Assembly (NCBI GenBank): GCA_963682025.1
Contig: OY821520.1
Coordinates: 132,581,819-132,645,818, forward strand
Reading direction: 5' to 3'
Origin: Cordilura impudica
Taxonomy: Eukaryota; Arthropoda; Insecta; Diptera; Scathophagidae
Length of the DNA: 64,000 bases
Below the pieces are notes generated by a model. It did not search any database. It saw only the letters and a program-made list of their open reading frames with translations, and was not told the origin of the DNA. The translations under genes and the position numbers were made by a program. Shown here piece after piece: positions 22,848 to 33,606 of the stretch. Position 1 is the first letter of the stretch; every line of letters starts with the position of its first letter.

Positions 22848-23420
22848 GAAAATTATAGTCGGTATGTATAGACCGACTATGCGATACCCTACACCATGCG
22901 TTTCAAGAACTGGTGCTAGGTCAAATTAATTGGGTATAAAAAATAAGCATAAACCAATTCTGAGTGGAATTTTTTTGCCCGCAGATTTTAAAAAATTCAT
23001 ATCGTCCATATATATACATATGGGCAGTTGGTCAAAAAATGGGCCGATCCTGATCAAATTTTTTCAAAAGCATATACAAACCAAATTTTTTTTTGTTTTA
23101 TTTATTTATTTGTTTGTTGGTAAAAATAAGACTAAAAGTCTCTTGAAGCACCTCTAACTATATAAACTATAAAAAAGTTGAACAAAATAATTGCAATATA
23201 TTTTTTTTTGATAGATTTAAGTGAAGATCGGGAATTAGCTTTATATGGGGGGCTATGACTAAGAATTGTCCTATACTGTCCAATATTGGACTACTGTTTA
23301 GTGGATGTAATAAACACAAACAAACCCAATTTCAGCGAGACCTACATGATAATTTGGACATGATAAGGGGACAATTGTATGGGCACTAGGTGCAGACAGA
23401 CGGAGAGACAGACAGACGGC
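22848..23420 (-). mobile_element. INE-1-like repeat, copy 5
   Basis: It starts with a diverged hairpin (AGTCGGTATGTATAGACCGACT), continues with the GATACCCTACACCATGCGTTTC segment, and ends near the GACAGACAGACGGCC block at 23400. An AT-rich insertion occupies about 23095-23190. Confidence 0.6.
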
Positions 23421-24195
23421 CAGACAGGCAGAAATACGGATGCACTGTGGCTGAAATTTTGATTTCATTGGCCAAAAGTCCAATTTTTTTTGTACCGAAT
23501 TTTAAAATTTTAAAGCCATTTTGTAGCCAATATATCCAAATTAATGTAGGCAAAAAATTAGGTTAAATTTTGCTAATTGTGAGCGTGGCATGCTGTCAAA
23601 CTCAACTGTTTTTTTTTTTTTTTCAATTTCAGAAAAAGTTTTTTTTGTTTTTTTTTTTTTTTTTCTTATCAAAAAAATGGTTACTACTCGATAGCTATCG
23701 TCGATTATGACCTGCGGTCTTCTTTACAAAATTGGTAAGATTGTAGTCTTTATTAGTTGTAAGTGGTCACACAACCCGGGTATTCTGAAATATTTATTAA
23801 ACTGCTTTATTTGTGTCAAATTTCAAATTTAGTGGAATAGAACTTCTAAGGAACAAAAGGGAACAAGAAACGTATACCAGCCAAAGAAAAGTGAAAGTGT
23901 CCTCTTTAATCCTATGTACACCTTTGTACCCGTAGCCATCAGCGGGTAGAACACTTTTTTCATTTTAATGAATTTTCATGAAATGGTGTGCTAAATTTGT
24001 GTTTTAGGTATTTTATAGCTTATAATAGTCATTATTTATTATATTACTAGTAATGATATCTGCTTACAAAAAAAAACCAAAATTTTTATATATTTGTAAG
24101 TAACAATATCAATACACAGAAGTTTTAATTCATATGTAACCTGGGTTTTTTATTATCATACGTTTTTGACCTTTTTATTTTACCTAACGATGCAC
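23421..24195. other. Unassigned; poly(T) tracts
   Basis: Long T runs occur at 23610-23665. I see no gene. It could contain the 5' part of the adjoining Transib relic, but no motif supports that. Confidence 0.3.
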
Positions 24196-25212
24196 TAATG
24201 GAAAAATAAGACACCATCTTCTATGAAATACTGCCGGCCAATCAAATTTGAATTCAAAAAAGAAACTCATGATGCCATTTACAAAGAAGTTACTGATAAT
24301 AAGGCCCAAATTGCAACACTGCAGCCATTAAAATTACAGTTAGACGGGAAGCAAACTGAAGTAAGCTACCAATTAATGCTGACAATGATAGATGGAAAAG
24401 TAGGCCAGGCTTTGACTAACACGAAGGCTGCATCCAGCTGCATCATATACCAAGCAACATCAAGCCAATTAAACCAAGTCCTGACAAAATCATTAGATAA
24501 TACTGATGCATATGAATTTGGATTATTACCACTACATGCAAGAATACGACTTATGGAACACATACTAAAAATAAGTTATGATTTGGATTTCGGCTCTTCA
24601 GGACCAATAAGACACAGTGAAACCAACAAGCAGTTAAGAAGTTCAAAAAAAAAACATGTTCAAGATGATATCGCAAATTTGGATTGATTCTTTCTGAATC
24701 CAGAAAGAGCATATGAAATAATAGGAGTAGATATAAACCTTTTTCTCAGATTTAAAATAATCCTAGAAGTACTTGCGTACAATGAAGAAATTGACTCCAA
24801 AACATTTGGAGATTATACTAAGGAAACTGCAAAAATATATACAGCCAAGCACCCATGGATAAATATGTCCGCAACAGTTCACAAAATTCTTTATCATGCA
24901 GAAGATGTCATTAAATATCATTCAGTGCCACTTGGAGATCTATCAGAGGAAGTTTAGGAAAACAGGAGTAAAGATTACAGATTTTATAGAGAGCACAATA
25001 CTAGAAAAATTTCACGAAATTCCGCAAATGAAGATCTATTTAATATATTATTGGCAACGTCAGATCTATTCATCTCCAGTATACGAAATCAATGGAAATT
25101 GGAACGGTATCGGTATTTAGATGAAGAAGTCAAAAAACTACTGAAGAACAGAAAAAACACAGAACAGAATATGGAATATTTGCAATCAATATTTGAATTA
25201 AATGAACAATAA
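24196..25212 (+). pseudogene. Transib transposase relic, copy B (C-terminal two thirds)
   Basis: An open piece at 24223-24687 reads YCRPIKFEFKKET, then LTMIDGKVGQALT with the second catalytic Asp region, a Cys pair reduced to CIIY, and FGLLPLHARIRLMEHILKISY, all Transib signatures shared with the copy at 48478-53560. After a TGA at 24685 the frame continues with NPERAYEIIGVD, FRFKIILEVLAY and SATVHKILYHAEDVIKY, then shifts near 24950 and ends QSIFELNEQ at about 25212. The N-terminal third with the first Asp is missing. No terminal repeats found. It is better preserved than copy A. Confidence 0.8.
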
Positions 25213-25339
25213 TTATAATCATAAGTACGAAAAGCATAGCATTAGTAAAAAAAAAGCAATAACAAACGGAACGTCCCATTGTTACAAATGCTATTAAAAT
25301 GTATTGCGGTTTATTTTTAAAGGTTTTTTACCCACATAT

Positions 25340-27048
25340 TAGGGCTTGGAATACCGGACCAAATTTTCAAAACCGGTATTTCGGTATCCCGGTATTAATA
25401 TTGATATTTAAAGAAAACAAAAAGCGAAACTGCACTGCAAAAAATAAAAAAAAAAATTTAAAAACAAAATAAAATATTTAATTCAATAACGTATAATTCA
25501 AAACAATAAACTTTTTTAAAGTGGCACAAAAGAGGAGAAAAATAGAAAATAAAAAAGGGTAATTAATACTAATAATAAACAAGTATAATAAGTCCAATAT
25601 CCGATTGTTGTGATTTGCCTTAAAAATTTGCCTTCAAAAGTTTTAAATTATCAAGAGTTCTGTCGCTTAAGCTGGATCGAATTTTTGTGCACAACAGCTC
25701 TGTTGCTGAAAAGGCTCTTTCGGACTTGATGCTAGTTGGTGGTATGAGCATGAGGCAGTATTATACTAGTTGAAAATATTTTCCTCTTACAATTGCTACT
25801 TCGAAGTATGCTACTTCCTGTTTCATAACTTTTTAAAGTACTCTAGAATTCATCGTTATTGAAATTCCACTCGCAGTATTCATCACATTAACATTCTTGG
25901 AAATTGCCATTTCTAGTTTTTCTTCATTGTCATTATATAAGCGTTCGAATAAATTTATTATTTATAATTTATTTTAATTTTATTGGTAGAACTGATATAA
26001 CTGATGATGCTAGAGATAAATCAATTTCCGAAATTGATATTTCAGCATTTAAATTTAAATCAATCAAAGTCATTTGTATGCAGTTCTTTATCTGGACAAA
26101 GCATTCTAGAATGGCAAGTAAGCTATTCCAACCTGTTTTAGGATGTAGAATTAAATTCAGTTCCTTTCCAAATCATTCTTTAACATGTTTCTGTAAAGCT
26201 TTATCAATTTTCATTGGCGAAGTCTGAATAGCTTTACAACTTTTCTTTTTATTTTTTTTAATCAATGGACCTATCTGTTCATGAATAATTAAACATTCAA
26301 TTGTATTGTTTTGTTGAAGTATGGCTAAACAATTATCATCAAAATCACTGTAATTTTCATCACCTGTATACTAGTTACCATCTTCGTAAGAATTTGAATG
26401 TTCTGCATTAGACTTTTCTGTGGTTCATCTTCATTTTCTAAATTTTTATGTGTTGAATTCTGTGAACTTAGCAAAGTTGTTGCCTTGCACAAATCAATTT
26501 TCCAACTTTGGTCATAACAGATGCAACATCGGTTGTAATGCACACAATGTGTGTATTTAAGGAAACTTGGAATAATTAAGGCTTTTCTTCAACGAGGCCA
26601 ACACACTTTTCTGTAGGCAATCATCCTTGCACGCGAACTAATCCTAGGTTATAGAATTTCTTGAGGCCAGCATGAACATTTATATTTAAATAACGTCAGC
26701 ATTAGACCAATATCCAATCTTTGTACAAAAAGAATTTAATCGTATTTGCACGAATTTTTTTACTGTGCTGCAGAACTAAATTTTTTTATGGAGTTTATAG
26801 TTTTTTTGTATATTTTCATACCCTCCGGCAGCTAACTCCTTTCTGATATTCATGGAAGTGCAAAATATGCCAATTACTTATAAAAATTAAAATAGTTAAA
26901 TTAAAATGATATGAATGTTAGCTTACAGCAAACAAATGTAATACTGGATACCGGTATTAAGTGGTGAGTAATACCGGTATTGAACGGTATTAAAAATATC
27001 GGTAATACCGGGATCACGAAAGCCGGGATCCCGATATTGCAAACCATA
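25340..27048 (-). mobile_element. hAT transposon with perfect 8-bp target duplication
   Basis: CCACATAT occurs at 25332-25339 and again at 27049-27056. The ends are TAGGGCTTGGAATACCGG on the left and, reversed, TATGGTTTGCAATATCGG on the right, an imperfect inverted repeat; CCGGTATT-type motifs cluster inside both ends. An 8-bp duplication with TAGGG-like ends is the hAT signature. The 1.7-kb length is short for an autonomous hAT, and the antisense transposase is broken. Confidence 0.88.
25630..26220 (-). pseudogene. hAT transposase relic
   Basis: On the minus strand, IPPTSIKSERAFSATELLCT followed by KIRSSLSDRTLDNLKLLK (25630-25755) matches the C-terminal dimerisation region of hAT transposases (SERVFS-AG and RSRLS-..V..L). 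Upstream, at about 26000-26160, GWNSLLAILECFVQIKN resembles the TRWNS segment. Frames are interrupted and the N-terminal BED finger was not found. Confidence 0.7.
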
Positions 27049-27056
27049 CCACATAT

Positions 27057-27599
27057 GTGTGAAACATTTTAATAAGTAAAAAAATTCAAAAAATAAAAAC
27101 CTTTATTTTCATATCAAAATCAGTATCATTGCGCTAAAGTTCAGCAGATTTATATTGCAAAAATTAACAACTTTGACAGCAAAAAATTTTAAATTATTCT
27201 GTAGTAATAGCAAGACTTTTAGATATAATTACTAACGTTTTTTTAAGTGGAAATGTTCTTTGAGTGTAAACAAATTTGAAAATTTGAAAGCAAAAAATTT
27301 GTAATTTTTCAGTAGTAGTGCAAAATTTCCAGTAGATTTTACTTTTTTTTTTTTTTTGATTGTACAAAATTTTTGGAGTGTAAACATTAAAAAAATACTA
27401 TTATTAAAAAAAATGCTTGTAATTATTATTAAAATTCAAATATGACATTTTTTAATAAATAAAATAGTAAAAACCCATATTTCACACTAAAAGGTAAAAA
27501 AAATGAAAATCCCAACTTTGACCTAGAATTTCTTAAAAACAGCTCAATTAGTTTTAATGAAATTAATACAACCTCAAGCTCAACTAAATGTCTACCCAC
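27057..27599. other. Unassigned AT-rich stretch
   Basis: Homopolymer-rich DNA with no border or gene recognised. Confidence 0.3.
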
Positions 27600-27775
27600 G
27601 AAAAACAATTTTCAGCCACTGTGAGACGGACAGACAGATGGACGAACGTTCGAACGAACATCGCTAAATCGACTATAATAAGAGATGGGTGTAGGTCAAA
27701 TATTTTTGGTAGTTACAAACATCAGCACAAAGTCGTTATACCCCAACCACATAGTGGTTATAAAAAGAAAATAGT
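27600..27775 (-). repeat. INE-1-like fragment
   Basis: It holds the GACGGACAGACAGATGG block, ATCGACTATAATAAGAGATGG, TTTGGTAGTTACAAACA and CCAACCACATAGTGG, that is, the 5' third of the family. Confidence 0.6.
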
Positions 27776-27837
27776 ATCTTATTAAGTGTTAATTAAGTCA
27801 TGTTAATCAGCTATCAAATTTTAGTAATAATACTATG

Positions 27838-28400
27838 AATAGCCTAACCCACTTTGTGGTCAGGGTATTACAACTATGTGCTTATTTTTGTAGTCGTAAC
27901 AACGATATTTGATCTTGTTAAGATAATATTATTATTTTTTGTTACTGATTACATGTTCATATATTCATTATTTGAGCACCCTATACCACTCTGTGGTCAG
28001 GGTACAATGGGTTTGTGCTGATGTTTGTAAGTATGGCAATTTTCAGATCCATGATCCCTTTTTATTATACCGACCGACTTAGTATATTTTTTTGATTATA
28101 TTTAACCATGTTCGTCCATTCAAATATCTATTTGACATTATTTATACCAGTTGCGCTACTGAAATAGAAGAAAATCAGTGTAGAATAAGATCCAGATCCG
28201 ATGTAAATGTCTCCCATGAAATCGACTTAAAAACCTTTTAAAACCAAACTACCATATATAGATCTTGGTCATATTTAGTTTATGGGTAGTTCCATTTATA
28301 ATCACCAATGAATGTTCTGCCGTACCAATATTTTTTTTTAATTTTCGACCTCTAGTTTTGAATTGTTGCTAAAACATGGTGGCACGAAGAGTTTGAAATA
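27838..28400 (+). repeat. INE-1-like copy, with a second partial 5' end
   Basis: Two starts lie in tandem: CCCACTTTGTGGTCAGGGTA at 27849 and CCCTATACCACTCTGTGGTC at 27980. The second continues with GTGCTGATGTTTGTAA and a TATACCGACCGACTTAG segment. The hairpin end is absent. Confidence 0.55.
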
Positions 28401-28679
28401 TATATAAAAAAAAAGAACTAAATAAAGTGAGTTAGATTAATTGTATTCATCTTTGAAACTTTTTTGTTTATTTCTCCAATTAAGGTTATGGTTAAAAGGA
28501 TATGAGACATATTTTATAATGACATGTGACCAGAGACCGGAAATAACAGTTATTTTAAAATTTTTAAACAAAAAAAGCATATAGAAGTAAATGTCGGAAA
28601 ACCGATTCAAGTACACCATATTGATCCTTATAAACTAGTCTATGATAAAATATATTGCTTTTTAAAATTTTGATTTTTA

Positions 28680-28885
28680 TTTTTTCGAGCAAAAATAACA
28701 GTTATTTTTTGATTTTTACTTTTTTCGAGCAAAAATAACAGTTATTTTCTGATTTTTATTTTTTCGAGCAAAAATAACAGTTATTTTCTGATCTTTAATT
28801 TTTCGAGCAAAAATAACAATTATTTTTTTATTTTTATTTTTTCGAGCAAAAATAACAGTTATTTTTTGATTTTTATTTTTCCAAG
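28680..28885 (-). repeat. 39-bp subterminal array, left arm
   Basis: About five units of TTTTTCGAGCAAAAATAACA followed by GTTATTTTTTGATTTTTA. Inverted relative to the array at 32942-33136. Confidence 0.9.
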
Positions 28886-29384
28886 CATATATATAAGTTA
28901 TTTTCTAAAGAAATGAAAGTGTTATAATAATTTAGTCGACTTTAAATATTTATTTTAATGTACATAAGAAATCCCGATGATGACCACATTTTTTGTAATT
29001 TCTCACATTTAAAAGTGTTTTAAAAAATTTAATTTTAGAATTTAAATACCAGACTTCATTAACAAATTCAATTAAAGAAAAGCAAGAAAACATAATATGT
29101 TTAAATAATTGTGTTTTTTTACAGTTTTATGGTAATAATAACGCTTTGATTAAAGGTCTAAATTGAAAAAATCGATATTACAAGCATATTGTGTTTAACA
29201 AGTGTACAACTTGTCAATGGATAATTTGGAAGCACTAAGGTTAGTTTAACTAAATTCTGATGATTAAAATATAAAATATTAAAATAATATATACATACAT
29301 ACTATAATTTGTAAAAAAAATATGATTTTTTACTTTTTTTTAATTCAGGAAAAAATTTCCATTGATGTTGCTCGAAAAAATAAA

Positions 29385-29508
29385 AAAAAAATATTATTTT
29401 TGCTAGAAAAAATAAAAATCAAAAAAGTAACTGTTATTTTTGCTCGAAAAAATAAAAATTAGAAAATAACTGTTATTTTTGCCCGAAAAAAAAAATCAAA
29501 AAAATATA
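29385..29508 (+). repeat. 39-bp array, right arm, part before the insertion
   Basis: Three to four diverged units in forward orientation. The last stops at TATATTA, where the family D transposon enters. Confidence 0.85.
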
Positions 29509-29511
29509 TTA

Positions 29512-30130
29512 CACAAGGGAACAATGGTTCTGTTGATTAAGAACTGAATATTGGTTTTAAGGTTATTTGGGACGCTGAATCCAAATCTGCCCTTGGTTTT
29601 TTTCTATCAGCTCGACTTTTCGAGATATACCGTTATGTTCAAAATTAAGGCACTTCCGCTACATATATTGGAATAACTTGAAAACGGTTCACCATATTAA
29701 ATTAAAAAAAAATCCGAAACTCGCAAACAATATTCTCTTAAAGCCGTGCTTACTTTGTTTTTAAATTTTCCAAGTAGTTTTAGAGATATCGTTCAAGTTT
29801 TGAAAAAAAAATTAAAATTTTTAAAAAAAAAAACATTTTTTTTGTTTTTTAAAAATTCCTAAAAAATAAAAATGGGACAAAAATCACAGTTTTGGTCTAC
29901 AAACAGTTAGTTAAATATATTTCGAATGAAATGAGCTTTATTTCATTGCAATCGGTGCACAACTTTTGATTTTGTTCACGATTTACTGAATTGATATAAA
30001 TCGCGATTTCCATACAATAATAACATTTTCTAATGTGTAAGTGTTTGTATGTAATAAGTTAGTTTTTTATGATTCTAATTAAAAAATTAAGTAATAAAAA
30101 AAGATTATTTCATTTTTATGGTTGCGGTAG
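29512..30130 (+). repeat. Left long terminal inverted repeat of family D copy 1
   Basis: Matches the complement of 32318-32941 nearly base for base from about 29590 inward, e.g. CACTTCCGCTACATATATTG and TGATATAAATCGCGATTTCC. Confidence 0.9.
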
Positions 30131-30501
30131 CAAACTCATAACGCCTATAAATTTTATTGTCCCTTTATGACACCTAGTCAGTTCACAGTCAATTAAAGAG
30201 AAAAAAGAAAAGTCCACTTGTTTTTATTGATGTGTGGTTTACCGTTGGTAACGGATGATTTTTTAAAGGAATTCCCCTGAGCACATGTGTTCATTCATAA
30301 GTGACTGTCAATAAAATTGTGGATATAATTTTTTTTGGTACTTCAGTAAAAAACTACTAAGTATTTATATGGGTTCATTCAACCAATTTTTCTCATTCAA
30401 CAAGTGTTTACGAAAGCGAAAAGTATAACGACAAAAAATATAAATCATTTTACATTGAACATTTAATCAGTCAACACAAAAAAGTTCAATTTTGTTCCCG
30501 T

Positions 30502-32235
30502 GTGTTATTTATTGAAAATTGTGTTACTTTGATATATACTTCAAAATTGTGCAATGGCTACGTCTGTAAAATCAATCCCAACTATTTTTGTAACATATGT
30601 GGCGAATACACGTTTATAAAAAATAGAAAAAGTGTGTCAGATTTTATTAAAAAAATTTATTTTGACTACTTCGGATTTACCATGGAAACCCGTGACAAGT
30701 ACTGGATTCCTAATACTGTATGTAAAAACTGTGTGGAGTATTTAAGCTTATGGGCAAACAAGCAACGGACCCACTTCAAGTATAAAACACCAATGATCTG
30801 GCGGGAACCTTCGAATCATTATGATGATTGTTATTTTTGCGCTGTCAACATAACAGGCATTAATAAAACAAACCGGTCTAAATGGATTTATCCTAACGTG
30901 TTGTCTATTACCCAACCAGTCCTGTACTCTAGTGAGGATTCAGAACCACAACCATCTACATCTACACACAATTTCCACGACTTACGACAAAATGTTCCTT
31001 CACCAATTTCTGAATTTGGATCAGATGACTTGCATTTAGATATTTCTTCTGAACGCGAGCAATTTAATCAGGAGGAGCTTAGTGATTTAGTGAGAGACCT
31101 TGGACTTTCTAAAAAAGCATCTGAAATTCTTGCTTCTCGATTAAAGCAAAAAAATCTGTTAACCCAAGGAACAACAATTTCATACTACCGTAACAGAGAA
31201 AAAAACTTACTTCCATTCTTTTCCGAAGACGATGAATTTGTTTATTGTTCAGATGTTCCTGGTTTAGTAACAGCGATGGGATTAGAGGAGTATGATCCAA
31301 ATGACTGGCGACTATTTATAGATTCTTCTAAACGCAGCCTAAAATGTGTACTTCTGCATAACGGTAATAAATTGGGTTCGTTGCCCATTGCACATTCAAC
31401 TAAAGCTAAAGAAGAATATTCTACAATTGCCTCAGTTATAAATAAAATAAAGTACAACGAACACCGCTGGCTAATTTGTGTGGATCTAAAAATGGTGAAT
31501 TTTCTTCTAGGCCAACAAGGTGGCTACATAAAATATCCGTGTTTCATTTGTTTATGGGATAGCAGAGCCAGATCTGAACACTGGAGTAAGAAAGACTGGC
31601 CTTCGAGGGAAGCTATGGTTCCAGGAAACCACAATATAGTTAATCAACCACTTGTGCCCAGGGATCGCATAATACTGCCACCTCTCCATATCAAGCTAGG
31701 ACTTATGAAACAATTTGTCAAAGCTCTCAACAAGGACGGTGATTGTTTTAGATATATCAGTAAAAAGTTCAACAATTTGAGTTCGGAGAAACTGAAAGCT
31801 GGCATTTTTGATGGCCCTCAAATCAAAAAATTAATCAATGATGAAAATTTTAGTAATTCCATGACAGATATTGAAAGAAATGCTTGGAATGAATTTGTTT
31901 GGATAGTGCGCAATTTCCTGGGAAACAAAAAGGGTGAGCACTATTCGGACCACGTGGATAACATGTTGTCACATTTCAAGCAGCTTGGTTATAATATGAG
32001 CATTAAGGTGCACTACCTACACAGTCATTTGGATTGTTTCCCTGAAAATCTTGGAGACTTCAGTGAAGAACAAGGTGAACGTTTCCATCAAGATATCCGC
32101 ACTATAGAGGAGCGCTACCAGGGTCACTGGGATAAGCATATGATGGCGGACTATTGCTGGAGCATTAAAACAAATCCCTCTAAACAAGGTTATTTAAGAA
32201 AATCTTATAAAAGAAAATTTTTCGATGAGTTGTAA
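30502..32235 (+). CDS. Family D putative DDE transposase (577 codons open; start codon displaced)
   Basis: The frame is open for 577 codons but begins at a GTG; the first in-frame ATG is codon 61. Visible features: Cys pairs at residues 30/33, 74/77 and 110/113 (a zinc-finger-like N-terminus), an acidic low-complexity linker (140-180), and a core with LFIDSSKRS (Asp274), ICVDLKMVNFLLGQQGG (Asp328) leading to CFICLWD (Cys347/350), PPLHIKLGLMKQFVKAL (393-409) and FSEEQGERFHQDI (candidate Glu522-526). Asp328 followed by GQQGG and CxxC resembles the second Asp region of CACTA-type transposases. An ATG at 30554, aligned with copy 2's start, is out of frame by the equivalent of one base. A DNA cut-and-paste role is inferred. 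Confidence 0.75.
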   Translation: MLFIENCVTLIYTSKLCNGYVCKINPNYFCNICGEYTFIKNRKSVSDFIKKIYFDYFGFTMETRDKYWIPNTVCKNCVEYLSLWANKQRTHFKYKTPMIWREPSNHYDDCYFCAVNITGINKTNRSKWIYPNVLSITQPVLYSSEDSEPQPSTSTHNFHDLRQNVPSPISEFGSDDLHLDISSEREQFNQEELSDLVRDLGLSKKASEILASRLKQKNLLTQGTTISYYRNREKNLLPFFSEDDEFVYCSDVPGLVTAMGLEEYDPNDWRLFIDSSKRSLKCVLLHNGNKLGSLPIAHSTKAKEEYSTIASVINKIKYNEHRWLICVDLKMVNFLLGQQGGYIKYPCFICLWDSRARSEHWSKKDWPSREAMVPGNHNIVNQPLVPRDRIILPPLHIKLGLMKQFVKALNKDGDCFRYISKKFNNLSSEKLKAGIFDGPQIKKLINDENFSNSMTDIERNAWNEFVWIVRNFLGNKKGEHYSDHVDNMLSHFKQLGYNMSIKVHYLHSHLDCFPENLGDFSEEQGERFHQDIRTIEERYQGHWDKHMMADYCWSIKTNPSKQGYLRKSYKRKFFDEL

Positions 32236-32317
32236 TTACATTGTAATATTTGTGTATTAAAATTTTTTATTTTTCTTTAAAATTCTCTTTTTGTGTTAAA
32301 TTAAAAAGTATAGCTGA

Positions 32318-32941
32318 CCATAAAAATGAAATAATCTTTTTTTATTACTTAATTTTTTTAATTCTTAGAATCATAAAAAACTAACTTATTACATACAAAC
32401 ACTTACACATTAGAAAATGTTATTTTTGTATGGAAATCGCGATTTATATCAATTCAGTAAATCGTGAACAAAATCAAAAGTTGTGCACCGATTGCAATGA
32501 AATAAAGCTCATTTTATTCGAAATATATTTAACTAACTGCTTGTAGACCAAAACTGTGATTTTTGTCCCATTTTTATTTTTTAGGAATTTTTAAAGAACA
32601 AAAAAAATGTTTTTTTTTTTTTAAATTTTAATTTTTTTTCAAAACTTGAACGATATCTCTAAAACTACTTGGAAAATTTAAAAACAAAGTAAGCACGGCT
32701 TTAAAAGAATATTGTTTGCGAGTTTCGGATTTTTTTTTTAATTTAATATGGTGAACCGTTTTCAAGTTATTCCAATATATGTAGCGGAAGTGCCTTAATT
32801 TTGAACATAACGGTGTATCTCGAAAAGTCGAGCTAATAGAAAAAAACCAAGTGCAGATTTGAAATCAGCGACCTCAAATTAGTAAAAATTTGCTATAAAT
32901 TTCAAATCAACACAAAAAAAGTTCAATTTTGTTCCCTTGTG
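32318..32941 (-). repeat. Right long terminal inverted repeat of family D copy 1
   Basis: Inverted counterpart of 29512-30130; a diverged version also follows the copy 2 transposase at 36728-37086. Confidence 0.9.
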
Positions 32942-33136
32942 TTATTTTTGCTCGAAAAAATAAAAATCAAAAAATAACTGTTATTTTTGCTCGAAAAAAT
33001 AAAAATCAAAAAATAACTGTTATTTATGATCGAGAAAATAAAAATCAAAAAATAACTGTTATTTTTGCTCGAAAAAATATAAATCAAAAAATAACTGTTA
33101 TTCTCGCTCGAAAAAATAAAAATCAAAAAATAATTG
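32942..33136 (+). repeat. 39-bp array, right arm, part after the insertion
   Basis: Exactly five 39-bp units, each TTATTTTTGCTCG, A-rich stretch, then ATAACTG; only a few substitutions separate units. Confidence 0.92.
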
Positions 33137-33606
33137 TTATGATCTGACTTTTATGAAAAAAAGGAATAACTGTTACGGTCCCTGCATGTGACCGAATTTT
33201 ATTTACAAATTCGAAATTGATCAAAATTTTGTGTTATAATATTTTAAAGAGTGAAGGAGTTTTAAAATAAAAAAATAAAAAATAAGTAAGAATATAATAA
33301 TCTGTCTAGACCGGCTATATAATAGCATATACCATGCATTTCGAGAGATGGTCTTGGAAGAAACTTTGCTGGGGTAATAACTAGATATAGCAAATAAGTG
33401 TAAATTAAATTTTAGTGCCATTGTTATTAACTTGTGTCGTGCAGAAATAAAAAAGTTCATATCTGCTGTTATTTGTATATGGGCGCTATCTGAAAATAGA
33501 TCGATTGCGACCATAAAATGACTTGCATTCACTTTTAAATGAGGATCGGGAATCAGTTTTATATGGCGACTATGGTTATAAATGGTCCTAAAGGGTTTTA
33601 TTTATA

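Larger units (their letters stand above)
29512..32941 (+). mobile_element. Family D transposon, copy 1 (long-TIR, DDE-like)
   Basis: The tips are CACAAGGGAACAA and its complement TTGTTCCCTTGTG, flanked on both sides by TTA (29509-29511 and 32942-32944). Apart from a short dissimilar patch near the tips, about 620 bp at each end (29512-30130 and 32318-32941) form a nearly perfect inverted repeat. One ORF lies between. The 3-bp TTA duplication and CACA tips also bound copy 2. CAC tips with a 3-bp duplication and a CxxC-containing transposase recall the CMC (CACTA-like) group, but the assignment is tentative. The near identity of its arms suggests a recent insertion. Confidence 0.85.
28531..33184. 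mobile_element. Fold-back hAT-like non-autonomous element hosting a family D transposon
   Basis: The ends are CAGAGACCGGAAATAACAG (left) and, reversed, CAGGGACCGTAACAG (right). The flanks CATGTGAC at 28523-28530 and 33185-33192 are a perfect 8-bp duplication. CAGRG tips plus 8 bp fit the hAT superfamily. Without the inserted transposon it is about 1.2 kb and has no coding capacity. Its body is inverted arrays of a 39-bp unit: about five units reversed on the left (28680-28885) and about nine forward on the right, interrupted by the insertion. About 500 bp of unique sequence separate the arms. Confidence 0.85.

Noticed and set aside
28680..28885. CRISPR-like array.
   Set aside because: Units are contiguous with no unique spacers, and the sequence is eukaryotic.
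32923..33147. Overlapping ORFs on both strands encoding repetitive peptides (NKNQKITVIFARK type).
   Set aside because: They are simply the 39-bp tandem array read in frame; 39 is a multiple of 3, so every unit stays open. No start context or domain.
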